In this document: piece after piece, positions 1 through 6,227 of the stretch
How the letters are laid out: each line of letters starts with the position of its first letter
How positions within the stretch are numbered: position 1 is the first letter of the stretch
Source of the DNA: Candidatus Eiseniibacteriota bacterium
Lineage (GTDB): Bacteria > Joyebacterota > Joyebacteria > Joyebacterales > Joyebacteraceae
Assembly (NCBI GenBank): GCA_030639555.1
Contig: DAOWCM010000058.1
Coordinates: 1-10,173, forward strand
DNA: 10,173 nt
Direction: 5' to 3'
Notes under the pieces: model-generated
The model's input: the letters and a program-made list of their open reading frames with translations, nothing else
Database searches by the model: none
What the model was told of the DNA's origin: nothing
Position numbers and translations under genes: made by a program

Positions 1-2328
1 AGTAAAAAGACGGCCAAGAAAAAGCCGGCTACCAAAAAGGCCGCCACCAAAAAGAAGGGCAAGGCAGCCAAGACAGTTGCCGAGCCGGCGCCGGTTGCCG
101 CGTCGCCGGAACGGCCTGCAACTCCGGCGCCTCAGCCGAAACCGGCGTTCGCGCCTCAGCCGGAGCCGGCGTTCGCGCCGCCTTCCGACGAGGCGCGCTC
201 CGGCGGCGCCATGCGCGGCATCGTCGCCCTGTGGGGCCCGCTGGCGATTATCGTATTGCTGATCGTCGTTTCGCGACTCGGTGATGAAGAGCCCGGAGCG
301 CTTGGGCGTGGGGCCGCGACCGGAGGGCACGGGGATCACTCGTCGGCGGTGCACGGCGGAGAGCACGGCGGCGCGGGTGGGCACGATCACCACGCGCACA
401 TGGTGGCGGACTACAGGCGGCGGTTCTTTGTCTGTCTGGTCGCGACGCTGCCAATCCTGGCGCTCTCCCCGATGCTTCAGAAGTGGACCGGTCTTGCGCG
501 GACTCTGAGTTTCCCAGGAGATTCGTACGTCCTCTTCGGACTGGCGACCTTCGTTTTCATCTACGGTGGCCTGCCATTCCTCCGCGGCATGGTAGACGAG
601 GCGCGGAAGCGACAGCCCGGGATGATGACGCTTGTCTCGGTCGCGATAACGGTCGCCTATGCCTACAGCTCGGCAGTCGTGTTCGGTCTTCAGGGAAAGA
701 TGTTCTTCTGGGAGCTCGCTACACTCACGGACATCATGCTGCTCGGGCACTGGATCGAGATGAGATCGATCATGGGTGCGTCCCGCGCGCTCGAGGAGCT
801 GGCGAGGCTCATGCCGTCGGCGGCGCACAGGCTGACTGCCAACGGCGCCACGGAAGAAGTCCCCCTCGAGGAGCTCCGGGCGGGAGACAGGGTTCTTGTC
901 AGGCCGGGGGAGAAGATCCCGGCAGACGGCCTGGTGGTCGAGGGGCAGAGCTCGGTCGACGAGTCGATGCTGACGGGCGAGTCCAAACCCGCGCGGAAGG
1001 AGCAGGGGGCGGAAGTCGTGGGGGGCTCGGTTAACGCAGAGGGTTCCCTGGTTCTGGAGATCACGCGGACGGGAGAGGAGTCCTACCTCGCTCAGGTTAT
1101 CGACCTGGTCAGACAGGCCCAGGGGAGCAAGTCGCGGGGGCAGGACCTCGCGAACCGCGCCGCTGGATGGCTCACGTACGTCGCCCTGGGGTCCGGGGCG
1201 ATAACGATCGCGGTCTGGCTCTCGCTCGGCGGGAAGGGATTCGCGTTCGCGCTGGAGCGCGCGATCACGGTAATCGTGATATCGTGTCCCCACGCGCTCG
1301 GCCTTGCGGTCCCGCTCGTCGTGGCCGTCTCGACATCGCTTGCCGCGTCGAGGGGACTCCTGATTCGCGACCGCGCGGCGTTCGAGCGCGCTCGGGGCAT
1401 CGATGCGATCGTGTTCGACAAGACCGGGACGCTCACGAAAGGAAGCTTCGGGGTCACGGACGTCGTGGTGTTCCCTGGAGGTCCGGGCAGAGAGGAGATA
1501 CTCGAGTTTGCGGCCGCTCTCGAGGAACGCTCTGAGCACCCGATAGCCCGTGCCATCGCTTCCTCTGGTACGGCGGGGAGGCGCGTCGAGGATTTCCGCG
1601 CCATCCCCGGAAAAGGGGTGGAAGGGACCGTCGACGGCCGGCGCGTCGATGTTGCGAGTCCCGGCCACGCAAGACAGCTCGCCCCCGACCTGCCGGAGGA
1701 CCTCACGCGCTCGTTGAGCGCGCAGGGGAAGACGGTCGTCTTCGTCTTTCTGGATGGTGAACCAGTTGGCGCTGTTGCCCTGGCGGATGTCATCAGACCC
1801 GAATCGAAAGCTGCAGTGAGGGGATTCCAGGAGATGGGCGTCCGATGCATGATGCTCACCGGCGATACTGAGGAGGTCGCTCGATGGGTTGCCGGCGAGC
1901 TGGGGCTCGATGAGTACCATGCCCGGGTTCTCCCGGACCAGAAGGCAGAAAAAATCCGCGAGATCCAATCGCGTGGGTACACGGTCGCGATGACCGGCGA
2001 TGGCGTGAATGACGCCCCCGCTCTCGCCCAGGCCGACGTTGGCATCGCCATCGGGGCCGGCACGGATGTCGCCGTCGAGACGGCGGACATCGTGCTCGTG
2101 AAGAGCAGTCCTCTCGACGCGCTCGGCGTCATCTCGCTCGCGAGGGCGACGTACAGGAAGATCGTCCAGAACCTCGTGTGGGCGACCGGCTACAACGCCG
2201 TTGCCATTCCGCTAGCCGCCGGCGTCCTGATAGGATACGGGATTGTGCTGAGTCCGGCCGCTGGCGCCGCGCTGATGTCGCTCAGCACGGTCATAGTGGC
2301 CGTGAATGCTCGACGGCTGCGCGTCTGA
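1..2328 (+). CDS. copB: CopB-type (P1B-3) heavy-metal-translocating P-type ATPase, 5'-partial
   Basis: Inner-membrane ATPase predicted to export copper (possibly silver). Residues are counted from the ATG at 211. TGE (255-257) is the actuator motif, CPH (359-361) the membrane metal site, DKTGTLTK carries the phosphorylated D403, HP is at 443-444, and GDGVND (596-601) is the hinge. The last two helices show NX6YNX4P and PX6MSLSTVIVAVNA, the P1B-3 signature, as opposed to CPC-type CopA. A His-rich stretch (eight His in 40-63) precedes the first canonical helix. The frame stays open to base 1: upstream of 211 it encodes a Lys/Ala-rich, then Pro-rich segment, followed by an extra hydrophobic helix (about 3-21). 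There is no Shine-Dalgarno at 211 and no in-frame ATG in 1-210, so the true start probably lies outside the window. It leads an apparent operon with the two next genes. The metal is inferred from family motifs. Confidence 0.93.
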   Translation, partial: SKKTAKKKPATKKAATKKKGKAAKTVAEPAPVAASPERPATPAPQPKPAFAPQPEPAFAPPSDEARSGGAMRGIVALWGPLAIIVLLIVVSRLGDEEPGALGRGAATGGHGDHSSAVHGGEHGGAGGHDHHAHMVADYRRRFFVCLVATLPILALSPMLQKWTGLARTLSFPGDSYVLFGLATFVFIYGGLPFLRGMVDEARKRQPGMMTLVSVAITVAYAYSSAVVFGLQGKMFFWELATLTDIMLLGHWIEMRSIMGASRALEELARLMPSAAHRLTANGATEEVPLEELRAGDRVLVRPGEKIPADGLVVEGQSSVDESMLTGESKPARKEQGAEVVGGSVNAEGSLVLEITRTGEESYLAQVIDLVRQAQGSKSRGQDLANRAAGWLTYVALGSGAITIAVWLSLGGKGFAFALERAITVIVISCPHALGLAVPLVVAVSTSLAASRGLLIRDRAAFERARGIDAIVFDKTGTLTKGSFGVTDVVVFPGGPGREEILEFAAALEERSEHPIARAIASSGTAGRRVEDFRAIPGKGVEGTVDGRRVDVASPGHARQLAPDLPEDLTRSLSAQGKTVVFVFLDGEPVGAVALADVIRPESKAAVRGFQEMGVRCMMLTGDTEEVARWVAGELGLDEYHARVLPDQKAEKIREIQSRGYTVAMTGDGVNDAPALAQADVGIAIGAGTDVAVETADIVLVKSSPLDALGVISLARATYRKIVQNLVWATGYNAVAIPLAAGVLIGYGIVLSPAAGAALMSLSTVIVAVNARRLRV
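130..177 (+). repeat. 24-bp tandem repeat, two copies, within the ATPase N-terminal extension
   Basis: Two adjacent 24-base units (130-153 and 154-177) differ at only two bases. Each encodes PQP(K/E)PAFA in the frame of the downstream ATPase. They form the Pro-rich linker between the Lys-rich tail and the extra membrane helix. The unit is a multiple of three and keeps the ATPase frame, which supports this stretch being translated with the ATPase. Confidence 0.8.
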
Positions 2329-2399
2329 ATCAACGACGCGGATGACCGTCCATTGACGTAGAGGCCGAGGCACGAAGAACCCCGGAAGGAGGTGCATGC

Positions 2400-2756
2400 A
2401 TGGCAGCAGGCCTGAAGGAGGTGACTCTCAGGAAGTGGCATCGCAACACCGGAATCGTGCTGGCGCTTCTGATCGCCATCCAGGCCTTCAGCGGGGGCGT
2501 GATCGCCTTCCAGGGGCTCCTGAGTGCCCACCATGAGATCAGCGCCTTCCTGGATGAGCGCGAGGTACACACCCTGCACCGTTTCTGGGACTACGTGGGC
2601 ATCAACATCCACTACGGCGGCAGTACACTGGGCACTATCTACCACGCGGCGCTCGTGCTGGGACTTCTGTGGCTTGTGATCTCAGGGGTCATGATGTACT
2701 TCCGAGCGCAGAAGCGGTCGCGACAGCATCGCAGCGTCACGAAGTCCGGAGCCTGA
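2400..2756 (+). CDS. Small PepSY-associated-type membrane protein
   Basis: A 118-residue membrane protein with two hydrophobic helices, about 18-38 and 78-101. The opening LRKWHRNTG and the later IHYGG and YHAAL resemble the membrane part of PepSY-TM proteins. It lacks the extracellular PepSY domain, so it is a minimal form of that family. Histidines at helix ends (H14, H60, H71, H82) could bind metal or heme, but this is inference. An AAGGAGG Shine-Dalgarno at 2386-2392, seven bases before ATG 2400, fixes the start. It follows the ATPase by 71 bases and precedes the SHOCT gene by 54 bases on the same strand, so an accessory role in copper handling or redox is plausible. Family membership is moderately sure; function is unknown. 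Confidence 0.8.
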   Translation: MAAGLKEVTLRKWHRNTGIVLALLIAIQAFSGGVIAFQGLLSAHHEISAFLDEREVHTLHRFWDYVGINIHYGGSTLGTIYHAALVLGLLWLVISGVMMYFRAQKRSRQHRSVTKSGA

Positions 2757-2810
2757 CGAACGCGAGGAGGAATCCAGGGCAGAAGTTACCCCGTTGAAGG
2801 AGGAACAGCG

Positions 2811-3029
2811 ATGCACTGGTTCGGAGGTGGGAGCATGGGTCTGATGTGGCTGTTCTGGCTGGCTGTCGTGGCCGTCGTCGTGTTCCTCGTCGTGCGGCTC
2901 GCCGGGTCCTCCCGCGGAAGTTCCGATTCGATGAGTGAGTCCCCGGAGACGGCGCTGAAGAGACGCTACGCCCGCGGCGAGATCAGCAGGGAGGAGTACG
3001 AGCGCATCCTCGAAGACCTCAGGCGCTAG
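2811..3029 (+). CDS. Small SHOCT-domain membrane protein
   Basis: A 72-residue protein with a Gly/Trp-rich start, one membrane helix (about 10-30), a Ser-rich linker and a C-terminal SHOCT motif (about 46-71, centred on RRYARGEISREEYERILEDL). SHOCT is a short helical domain found at the ends of many bacterial proteins and in small membrane proteins next to heavy-metal ATPases and oxidases. It is thought to mediate oligomerisation. A strong AAGGAGG at 2797-2803, seven bases before the ATG, supports the start. It is the last gene of the copper-ATPase run and faces the convergent arsenosugar operon across 88 bases. Its exact role is unknown. Confidence 0.88.
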   Translation: MHWFGGGSMGLMWLFWLAVVAVVVFLVVRLAGSSRGSSDSMSESPETALKRRYARGEISREEYERILEDLRR

Positions 3030-3117
3030 GCAGGGTCGTCGGGTCTGCCGGTCACGCCGGCTGCATGGGCGCCTGTCGTGCCATCGCACGTCCGCGGTTG
3101 CTGCGCGGCTCCCCCGC

Positions 3118-3861
3118 TCACTCGGCTCTTTCATGCTCTTCCTCGAGAAGCGATGTCAGAAGCGCCCGGGTCCTCGGGGCCAGGCGGGCCTCTCCGTCCG
3201 GATCCTCGGAGACAATCTCCTCAAGCACGGCCAGCGCATCCTGCCACGTGTCAATGTCTGTTCTCTCGGGAAGTAGATCGTACGTGGCCCCGGTGTCGTC
3301 AATCCTGGCGATCGTCTGCTCGAGTACCTCGGGTGTGCTCCAGCTCACATCCTCGAAGAGCTCGGGGCGCGGCTCCTTCAACCCGACCAGGTAGTAACCG
3401 CCGTCCGTGCTCGGTCCCAGCACGACGTCGGCGCGCTCAAGCGCGTCGAACGCGTCACTCAGAACATCGCTGCCCAACGTCGGCATGTCGGTGCCGACGA
3501 TGATTGTCCGGGAGTATCCCTGAGCGTGCGACCACTCGAACGCGTTGGCGAGCCGCTCGCCCAGACCTGTGCCCGACTGAGGTACGAGGCGTGTGGAACC
3601 CGGGAGCCACTCGCGAAAAGCGCGCTCCTGCTCGGTGGGCGAGAAGAACGCGAAGAGACCCCATCGTCCCGGCCGTTCCAGGGCGGTGAAGACGTCGTCC
3701 ACCGTCGCCCGGTAGAGGCTGGCCGCGAGCGCGGGTGACAACGTCGGTTGGAGGCGCGTCTTGACCCGACCCGCCACGGGCAGCTTAACGAACACGAGGA
3801 GCGCCTGCTTCTTCTTGCGGGCTTCCTCACCACTGACTTCACCGTTGCGGGTAGGGGTCAT
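3118..3861 (-). CDS. TIGR04282-type arsenosugar-associated glycosyltransferase (CofC/DUF2064-like)
   Basis: A 247-residue cytosolic nucleotide-diphosphosugar transferase-like protein. VKLPVAGRVKTRL (25-37) is the N-terminal nucleotide-binding loop, GTDMP (123-127) the metal-binding strand end, and GPSTDGGYYLVGL (149-161) the typical CofC/MobA-like signature. Its family was first named 'transferase 1, rSAM/selenodomain-associated' and is now called arsenosugar biosynthesis glycosyltransferase. It is the third gene of the trio: its ATG lies two bases after the arsS TAG, and GGAG at the end of arsS serves as ribosome binding site. The reading frame is open further upstream inside arsS, but this start fits the spacing. 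It presumably helps attach or process the sugar of an arsenosugar or related product; the exact reaction is not established from sequence. Confidence 0.88.
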   Translation of the reverse strand: MTPTRNGEVSGEEARKKKQALLVFVKLPVAGRVKTRLQPTLSPALAASLYRATVDDVFTALERPGRWGLFAFFSPTEQERAFREWLPGSTRLVPQSGTGLGERLANAFEWSHAQGYSRTIIVGTDMPTLGSDVLSDAFDALERADVVLGPSTDGGYYLVGLKEPRPELFEDVSWSTPEVLEQTIARIDDTGATYDLLPERTDIDTWQDALAVLEEIVSEDPDGEARLAPRTRALLTSLLEEEHERAE

Positions 3862-3863
3862 GT

Positions 3864-4871
3864 CTACTCCTGCGCGCCGTCCACCACCGCCCCGCCGCAG
3901 CTCGATCCGGCACCCGCCGTGCATCCATAGCAGTGAAGCCCAGTGACGGTTCTCCGGGAGCGAAGCCGCTCGATGTCGAAGTCGCGTATGTCCGTCGGCG
4001 CGCCGTCGCCGCACTTGAGGGCCAGCATCTGGTTGAAATCGCAATCGTAGAGTCCGCCGCGCCAGCCGACCGAGACCGTGTTCCTGCACATGACGGCGCC
4101 GGCGGCAGCGGGGTTGTATGCGGCAACGAGTTCTGTCATGTAGCTGTCGTAGGCATCCGAACGCCCGAGGTACTCGCGGAATCTCCCGATCGGCATGTTC
4201 GTGATGGTGAAGAGGTTGTTGAACACCACCCCGTACCCGTCACCGAGTTCCCGCTTGTAGTCGGCCTCAAGTTCCGACTGGTCTCCGGGGAGAGACGCAC
4301 CGCCCGGGTTGTAGACGAGGTTCAGGATGAGCCCGGTGTCGGGCTTGCCGTAGCCGACATCGTTCAGCAGTTTGAGTGCCCTGATGGACTTCTCGAAGAC
4401 GCCCTCGCCGCGCTGCGCGTCCACGTTCTCCTGTGTGTAGCAGGGCATCGACGCAATGACCTCGACGCCGCGGTCGGCGTAGAAGCGCGGCAGGTCTTCA
4501 TTGCCGGGCTCGAAGAAGACGGTGAGGTTGCACCGAATCATGACATGGCGTCCCAGCTTGACGCTCTTCTCGACCAGACGTCGGAAGTGGGGGTTGAGCT
4601 CCGGGGCGCCTCCGGTCAGGTCTATCGTGGGGATGTCGGAACCAGCGAGTGCGGCGATGCACGCGTCGACGGTCTCCGCGTCCATCGTGTCGGAACTGTC
4701 GGGTGTGGCCTCGATGTGGCAGTGAGCACACGCCTGGTTACAGAGCCTCCCCAGGTTGACCTGAAGGATCTCCACCCCGTCGGCTCTGAGTGGGAAATGG
4801 CCGCTCTCCACGAGGGAGGCGTCGAAGTCCTTGAAGTCTCTCCCGGCTTTGCGTTCCGCGCTGCCGCTCAT
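3864..4871 (-). CDS. arsS: ArsS radical SAM / Cys-rich domain protein (TIGR04167 type)
   Basis: A 335-residue radical SAM enzyme. C44-x3-C48-x2-C51 binds the 4Fe-4S cluster, and DLTGGAPELN (84-93) contains the SAM-binding GG. The C-terminal half is Cys-rich (C262, C277, C287) and ends in HCYGCTAGAGSSCGG (313-327). This is the radical SAM/Cys-rich family whose arsenic-linked members (ArsS) are proposed to transfer the deoxyadenosyl group to dimethylarsenic. Some relatives have selenocysteine in the C-terminal motif; here C325 is an ordinary TGC Cys. The ATG at 4871 overlaps the TGA of the preceding glycosyltransferase (ATGA) and has a GGAGG just upstream, so it is preferred to the in-frame ATG at 4913, which lies inside that gene. 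Translational coupling with both neighbours is likely. No arsM methyltransferase is visible in the window. Confidence 0.9.
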   Translation of the reverse strand: MSGSAERKAGRDFKDFDASLVESGHFPLRADGVEILQVNLGRLCNQACAHCHIEATPDSSDTMDAETVDACIAALAGSDIPTIDLTGGAPELNPHFRRLVEKSVKLGRHVMIRCNLTVFFEPGNEDLPRFYADRGVEVIASMPCYTQENVDAQRGEGVFEKSIRALKLLNDVGYGKPDTGLILNLVYNPGGASLPGDQSELEADYKRELGDGYGVVFNNLFTITNMPIGRFREYLGRSDAYDSYMTELVAAYNPAAAGAVMCRNTVSVGWRGGLYDCDFNQMLALKCGDGAPTDIRDFDIERLRSRRTVTGLHCYGCTAGAGSSCGGAVVDGAQE

Positions 4872-5572
4872 CCGTCCTCCGTTCTCTCCTGGTCGCCGCC
4901 GAAGCTGTACCACCTTGCGAGGGTGTGGGGCGACACTCCCATCTGCCAGAGTAGCGGCAGAGCCCAGTTGCGAACCAGGTTCTTCAGTAGGCCCTCATCC
5001 AGCCATCGTCGCACGGACGTGTTGATTCTCAGCGGGATGATCTCGATGCTGCCCTGTTCCTTGAGCCGCTTGCAGAGGTCCATGTCCTCCATCAGGGGGA
5101 ACTCGCGGAACCCGCCCATCCGTTCAAAAACAGTACGCCGCACGAAAATACCCATGTCTCCAAAAAACAGCCTGCAGGCCTGGTTCTTTCGATTGGACAC
5201 GTTCTCTGTGATGCGGAAGAAGCGGCTCGGATGGTCGAGATTGTACTCGAACGCCCCTCCGACAATGTCGGGGTTCTCGAGCACGCTGCGCATGGCCTGC
5301 AGCGACCCCGGATGCGGGCGCGTGTCGGCATGGAGAAACCAGAGAACGTCTCCGGACGCCTCCCGGGCACCCGCGTTCATCTGGGCGCCCCGCCCGCGGG
5401 GAGCGCTCATCACCTTCGCGAAGGTCCTGGCTGCCCCGATGGTCCCGTCAGAACTCCCGCCGTCAGCGACGATCACATCGAGACCAGGCTCGAGGTTGCA
5501 GACGTGCTCAAGGAAGGAGCCGATCTCCTCTTCCTCGTTGAGCGTCGGGACGATCACCGAGATCGATAACAT
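4868..5572 (-). CDS. TIGR04283-type arsenosugar-associated glycosyltransferase (GT2)
   Basis: A 234-residue GT-A fold family-2 glycosyltransferase. PTLNE (9-13) and VADGGSSDGT (35-44) form the nucleotide-binding strands, GRGAQMN (60-66) and FLHADT (79-84, DxD-like) bind sugar nucleotide and metal, and MEDMDL (161-166) gives the acidic catalytic region. This subfamily was named 'transferase 2, rSAM/selenodomain-associated' and accompanies ArsS. The frame is open to 5734, but MLSISVIVPTLNE at 5572 is the usual family start and the upstream residues look unlike any domain. Only a weak GGAA precedes this ATG. It is first in the trio, overlapping arsS by four bases. A promoter-like sequence lies at 5644-5671. 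The acceptor is unknown; a role in arsenosugar or a related product is inferred from context. Confidence 0.88.
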   Translation of the reverse strand: MLSISVIVPTLNEEEEIGSFLEHVCNLEPGLDVIVADGGSSDGTIGAARTFAKVMSAPRGRGAQMNAGAREASGDVLWFLHADTRPHPGSLQAMRSVLENPDIVGGAFEYNLDHPSRFFRITENVSNRKNQACRLFFGDMGIFVRRTVFERMGGFREFPLMEDMDLCKRLKEQGSIEIIPLRINTSVRRWLDEGLLKNLVRNWALPLLWQMGVSPHTLARWYSFGGDQERTEDG

Positions 5573-5643
5573 CGTTTCATTCCGTGGCGTACCGCGCCCC
5601 CTCCCCATTCCGAATCGTGGCCGAGGTCCTCCGGAATTCTGTG

Positions 5644-5671
5644 AATCTACCACGTCCCGCGGGCCCGTCAA
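5644..5671 (-). promoter_or_regulatory. Candidate sigma70 promoter for the arsenosugar trio
   Basis: On the minus strand TTGACG (5666-5671) is followed by a 16-base spacer and TAGATT (5644-5649). It sits 72 bases upstream of the glycosyltransferase ATG at 5572, in the 207-base gap after arsR. It could let the trio be transcribed independently of arsR read-through. I see no clear terminator in this gap. A degenerate TTC...CGGA half-palindrome begins at the last T of the -10, but it is much weaker than the two good operators in the window. Confidence 0.5.
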
Positions 5672-5779
5672 GGTCGCCCGACGAGTCGCGTCCTTGCGCA
5701 GCTCCTCAGCATATGACAACATCTGGACATGCATACGCAGAGTGATGGTGGCGCTGGGAGGTAGAGAGCCGGGCGTGCG

Positions 5780-6112
5780 CTACTCGGTATCGCCGTCACC
5801 AGCGAGGAACGACGCAAGCTCGTCCAGGACCTTCGGGTCGACCCAGCACTCGACGAGCCGCCCGCGACGCCTGGTCTTGATGAGGCCGGCCCGTCTGAGC
5901 TCCTTGAGGTGGTGAGACGCCGTGGATGGCGCTATGTCGATGCCCTCCGTCAGGTCACTAACGCATCGGCATCTCTCCTGATCCACGTCGCAGGAACGGT
6001 CCGTGACGCAGCATGACGCTAGCCTCTTGAAGAGCTTCAGGCGGTGGGGGTTCGATAGCGCCGCGAAGATGGCGGCGTACCGTTCGAGTTCCTGTTCGCG
6101 ACGTTTCGTCAT
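5780..6112 (-). CDS. arsR: ArsR/SmtB-family metalloregulator with Cys-rich insertion
   Basis: A 110-residue winged-helix repressor. ALSNPHRLKLFKRL (18-31) is the usual start of the fold, APSTASHHLKELRRAGLI (61-78) the recognition helix, and TRRRGRLVECWVD (80-92) the wing. Between helices 2 and 3 there is a Cys-rich segment with C34, C35, C41, C48 and C50, which probably binds arsenite or another thiophilic metal; C89 in the wing is a further candidate. It lies upstream of the arsenosugar trio on the same strand and is divergent from the DMT transporter. There is no ribosome binding site before the ATG; the promoter sits so close that the message is probably leaderless. A palindrome over the start suggests autorepression. 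The ligand is inferred, not shown. Confidence 0.9.
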   Translation of the reverse strand: MTKRREQELERYAAIFAALSNPHRLKLFKRLASCCVTDRSCDVDQERCRCVSDLTEGIDIAPSTASHHLKELRRAGLIKTRRRGRLVECWVDPKVLDELASFLAGDGDTE

Positions 6113-6124
6113 ATGTCGAATCGT
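6101..6124. promoter_or_regulatory. Candidate ArsR operator over arsR -10 and start codon
   Basis: A 24-base imperfect palindrome in which 10 of 12 base pairs match. Its core, 6105-6120, reads TTCGACATATGACGAA on the minus strand. It covers most of the arsR -10 hexamer, the predicted transcription start and the ATG, so bound repressor would block RNA polymerase. A related core lies at the same position relative to the -10 upstream of the Cys-rich miniprotein gene. Confidence 0.7.
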
Positions 6125-6148
6125 AGAAGCGCGGCGGGGTCGTGTCAA
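6120..6148 (-). promoter_or_regulatory. arsR promoter (TTGACA-N17-TACGAT), predicted leaderless
   Basis: On the minus strand a perfect TTGACA (6143-6148) and TACGAT (6120-6125) are separated by exactly 17 bases. Seven bases follow the -10 before the A of the arsR ATG at 6112, which is where transcription would be expected to start. No Shine-Dalgarno can therefore exist in the mRNA, consistent with its absence in the sequence. Confidence 0.8.
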
Positions 6149-6227
6149 GTGCTCTCGGGTTCGGCGCGAGCCACACCGGGTCGGTGATCCGGGATCCCCA
6201 CCTGCTTCTGTTTGAGAGGCCGATCGC

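Noticed and set aside
1092..2132. A 346-codon open frame on the minus strand inside the ATPase gene
   Set aside because: It is antisense to conserved P-type ATPase motifs, is Ser/Thr/Ala-rich and has no domain or ribosome binding site. It is a shadow frame.
3030..3117. Short hairpins (GCCGG/CCGGC and CCGCG/CGCGG) between the SHOCT gene and the convergent glycosyltransferase
   Set aside because: Stems are only 5 bp with no T-tract. In such GC-rich DNA they are expected by chance, so I do not call a terminator.
4872..4913. Upstream ATG for arsS at 4913
   Set aside because: It lies inside the GT2 gene without a good ribosome binding site, whereas ATG 4871 has GGAGG and the ATGA overlap.
5573..5734. 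N-terminal extension of the GT2 protein to 5734
   Set aside because: The added 54 residues resemble no part of the family, and the promoter-like sequence at 5644-5671 would lie inside them.
3933..5915. A 660-codon open frame on the plus strand
   Set aside because: It lies antisense across arsS, the GT2 gene and the end of arsR, which all have clear motifs. The translation shows no recognisable domain and its length follows from high GC with few stops.
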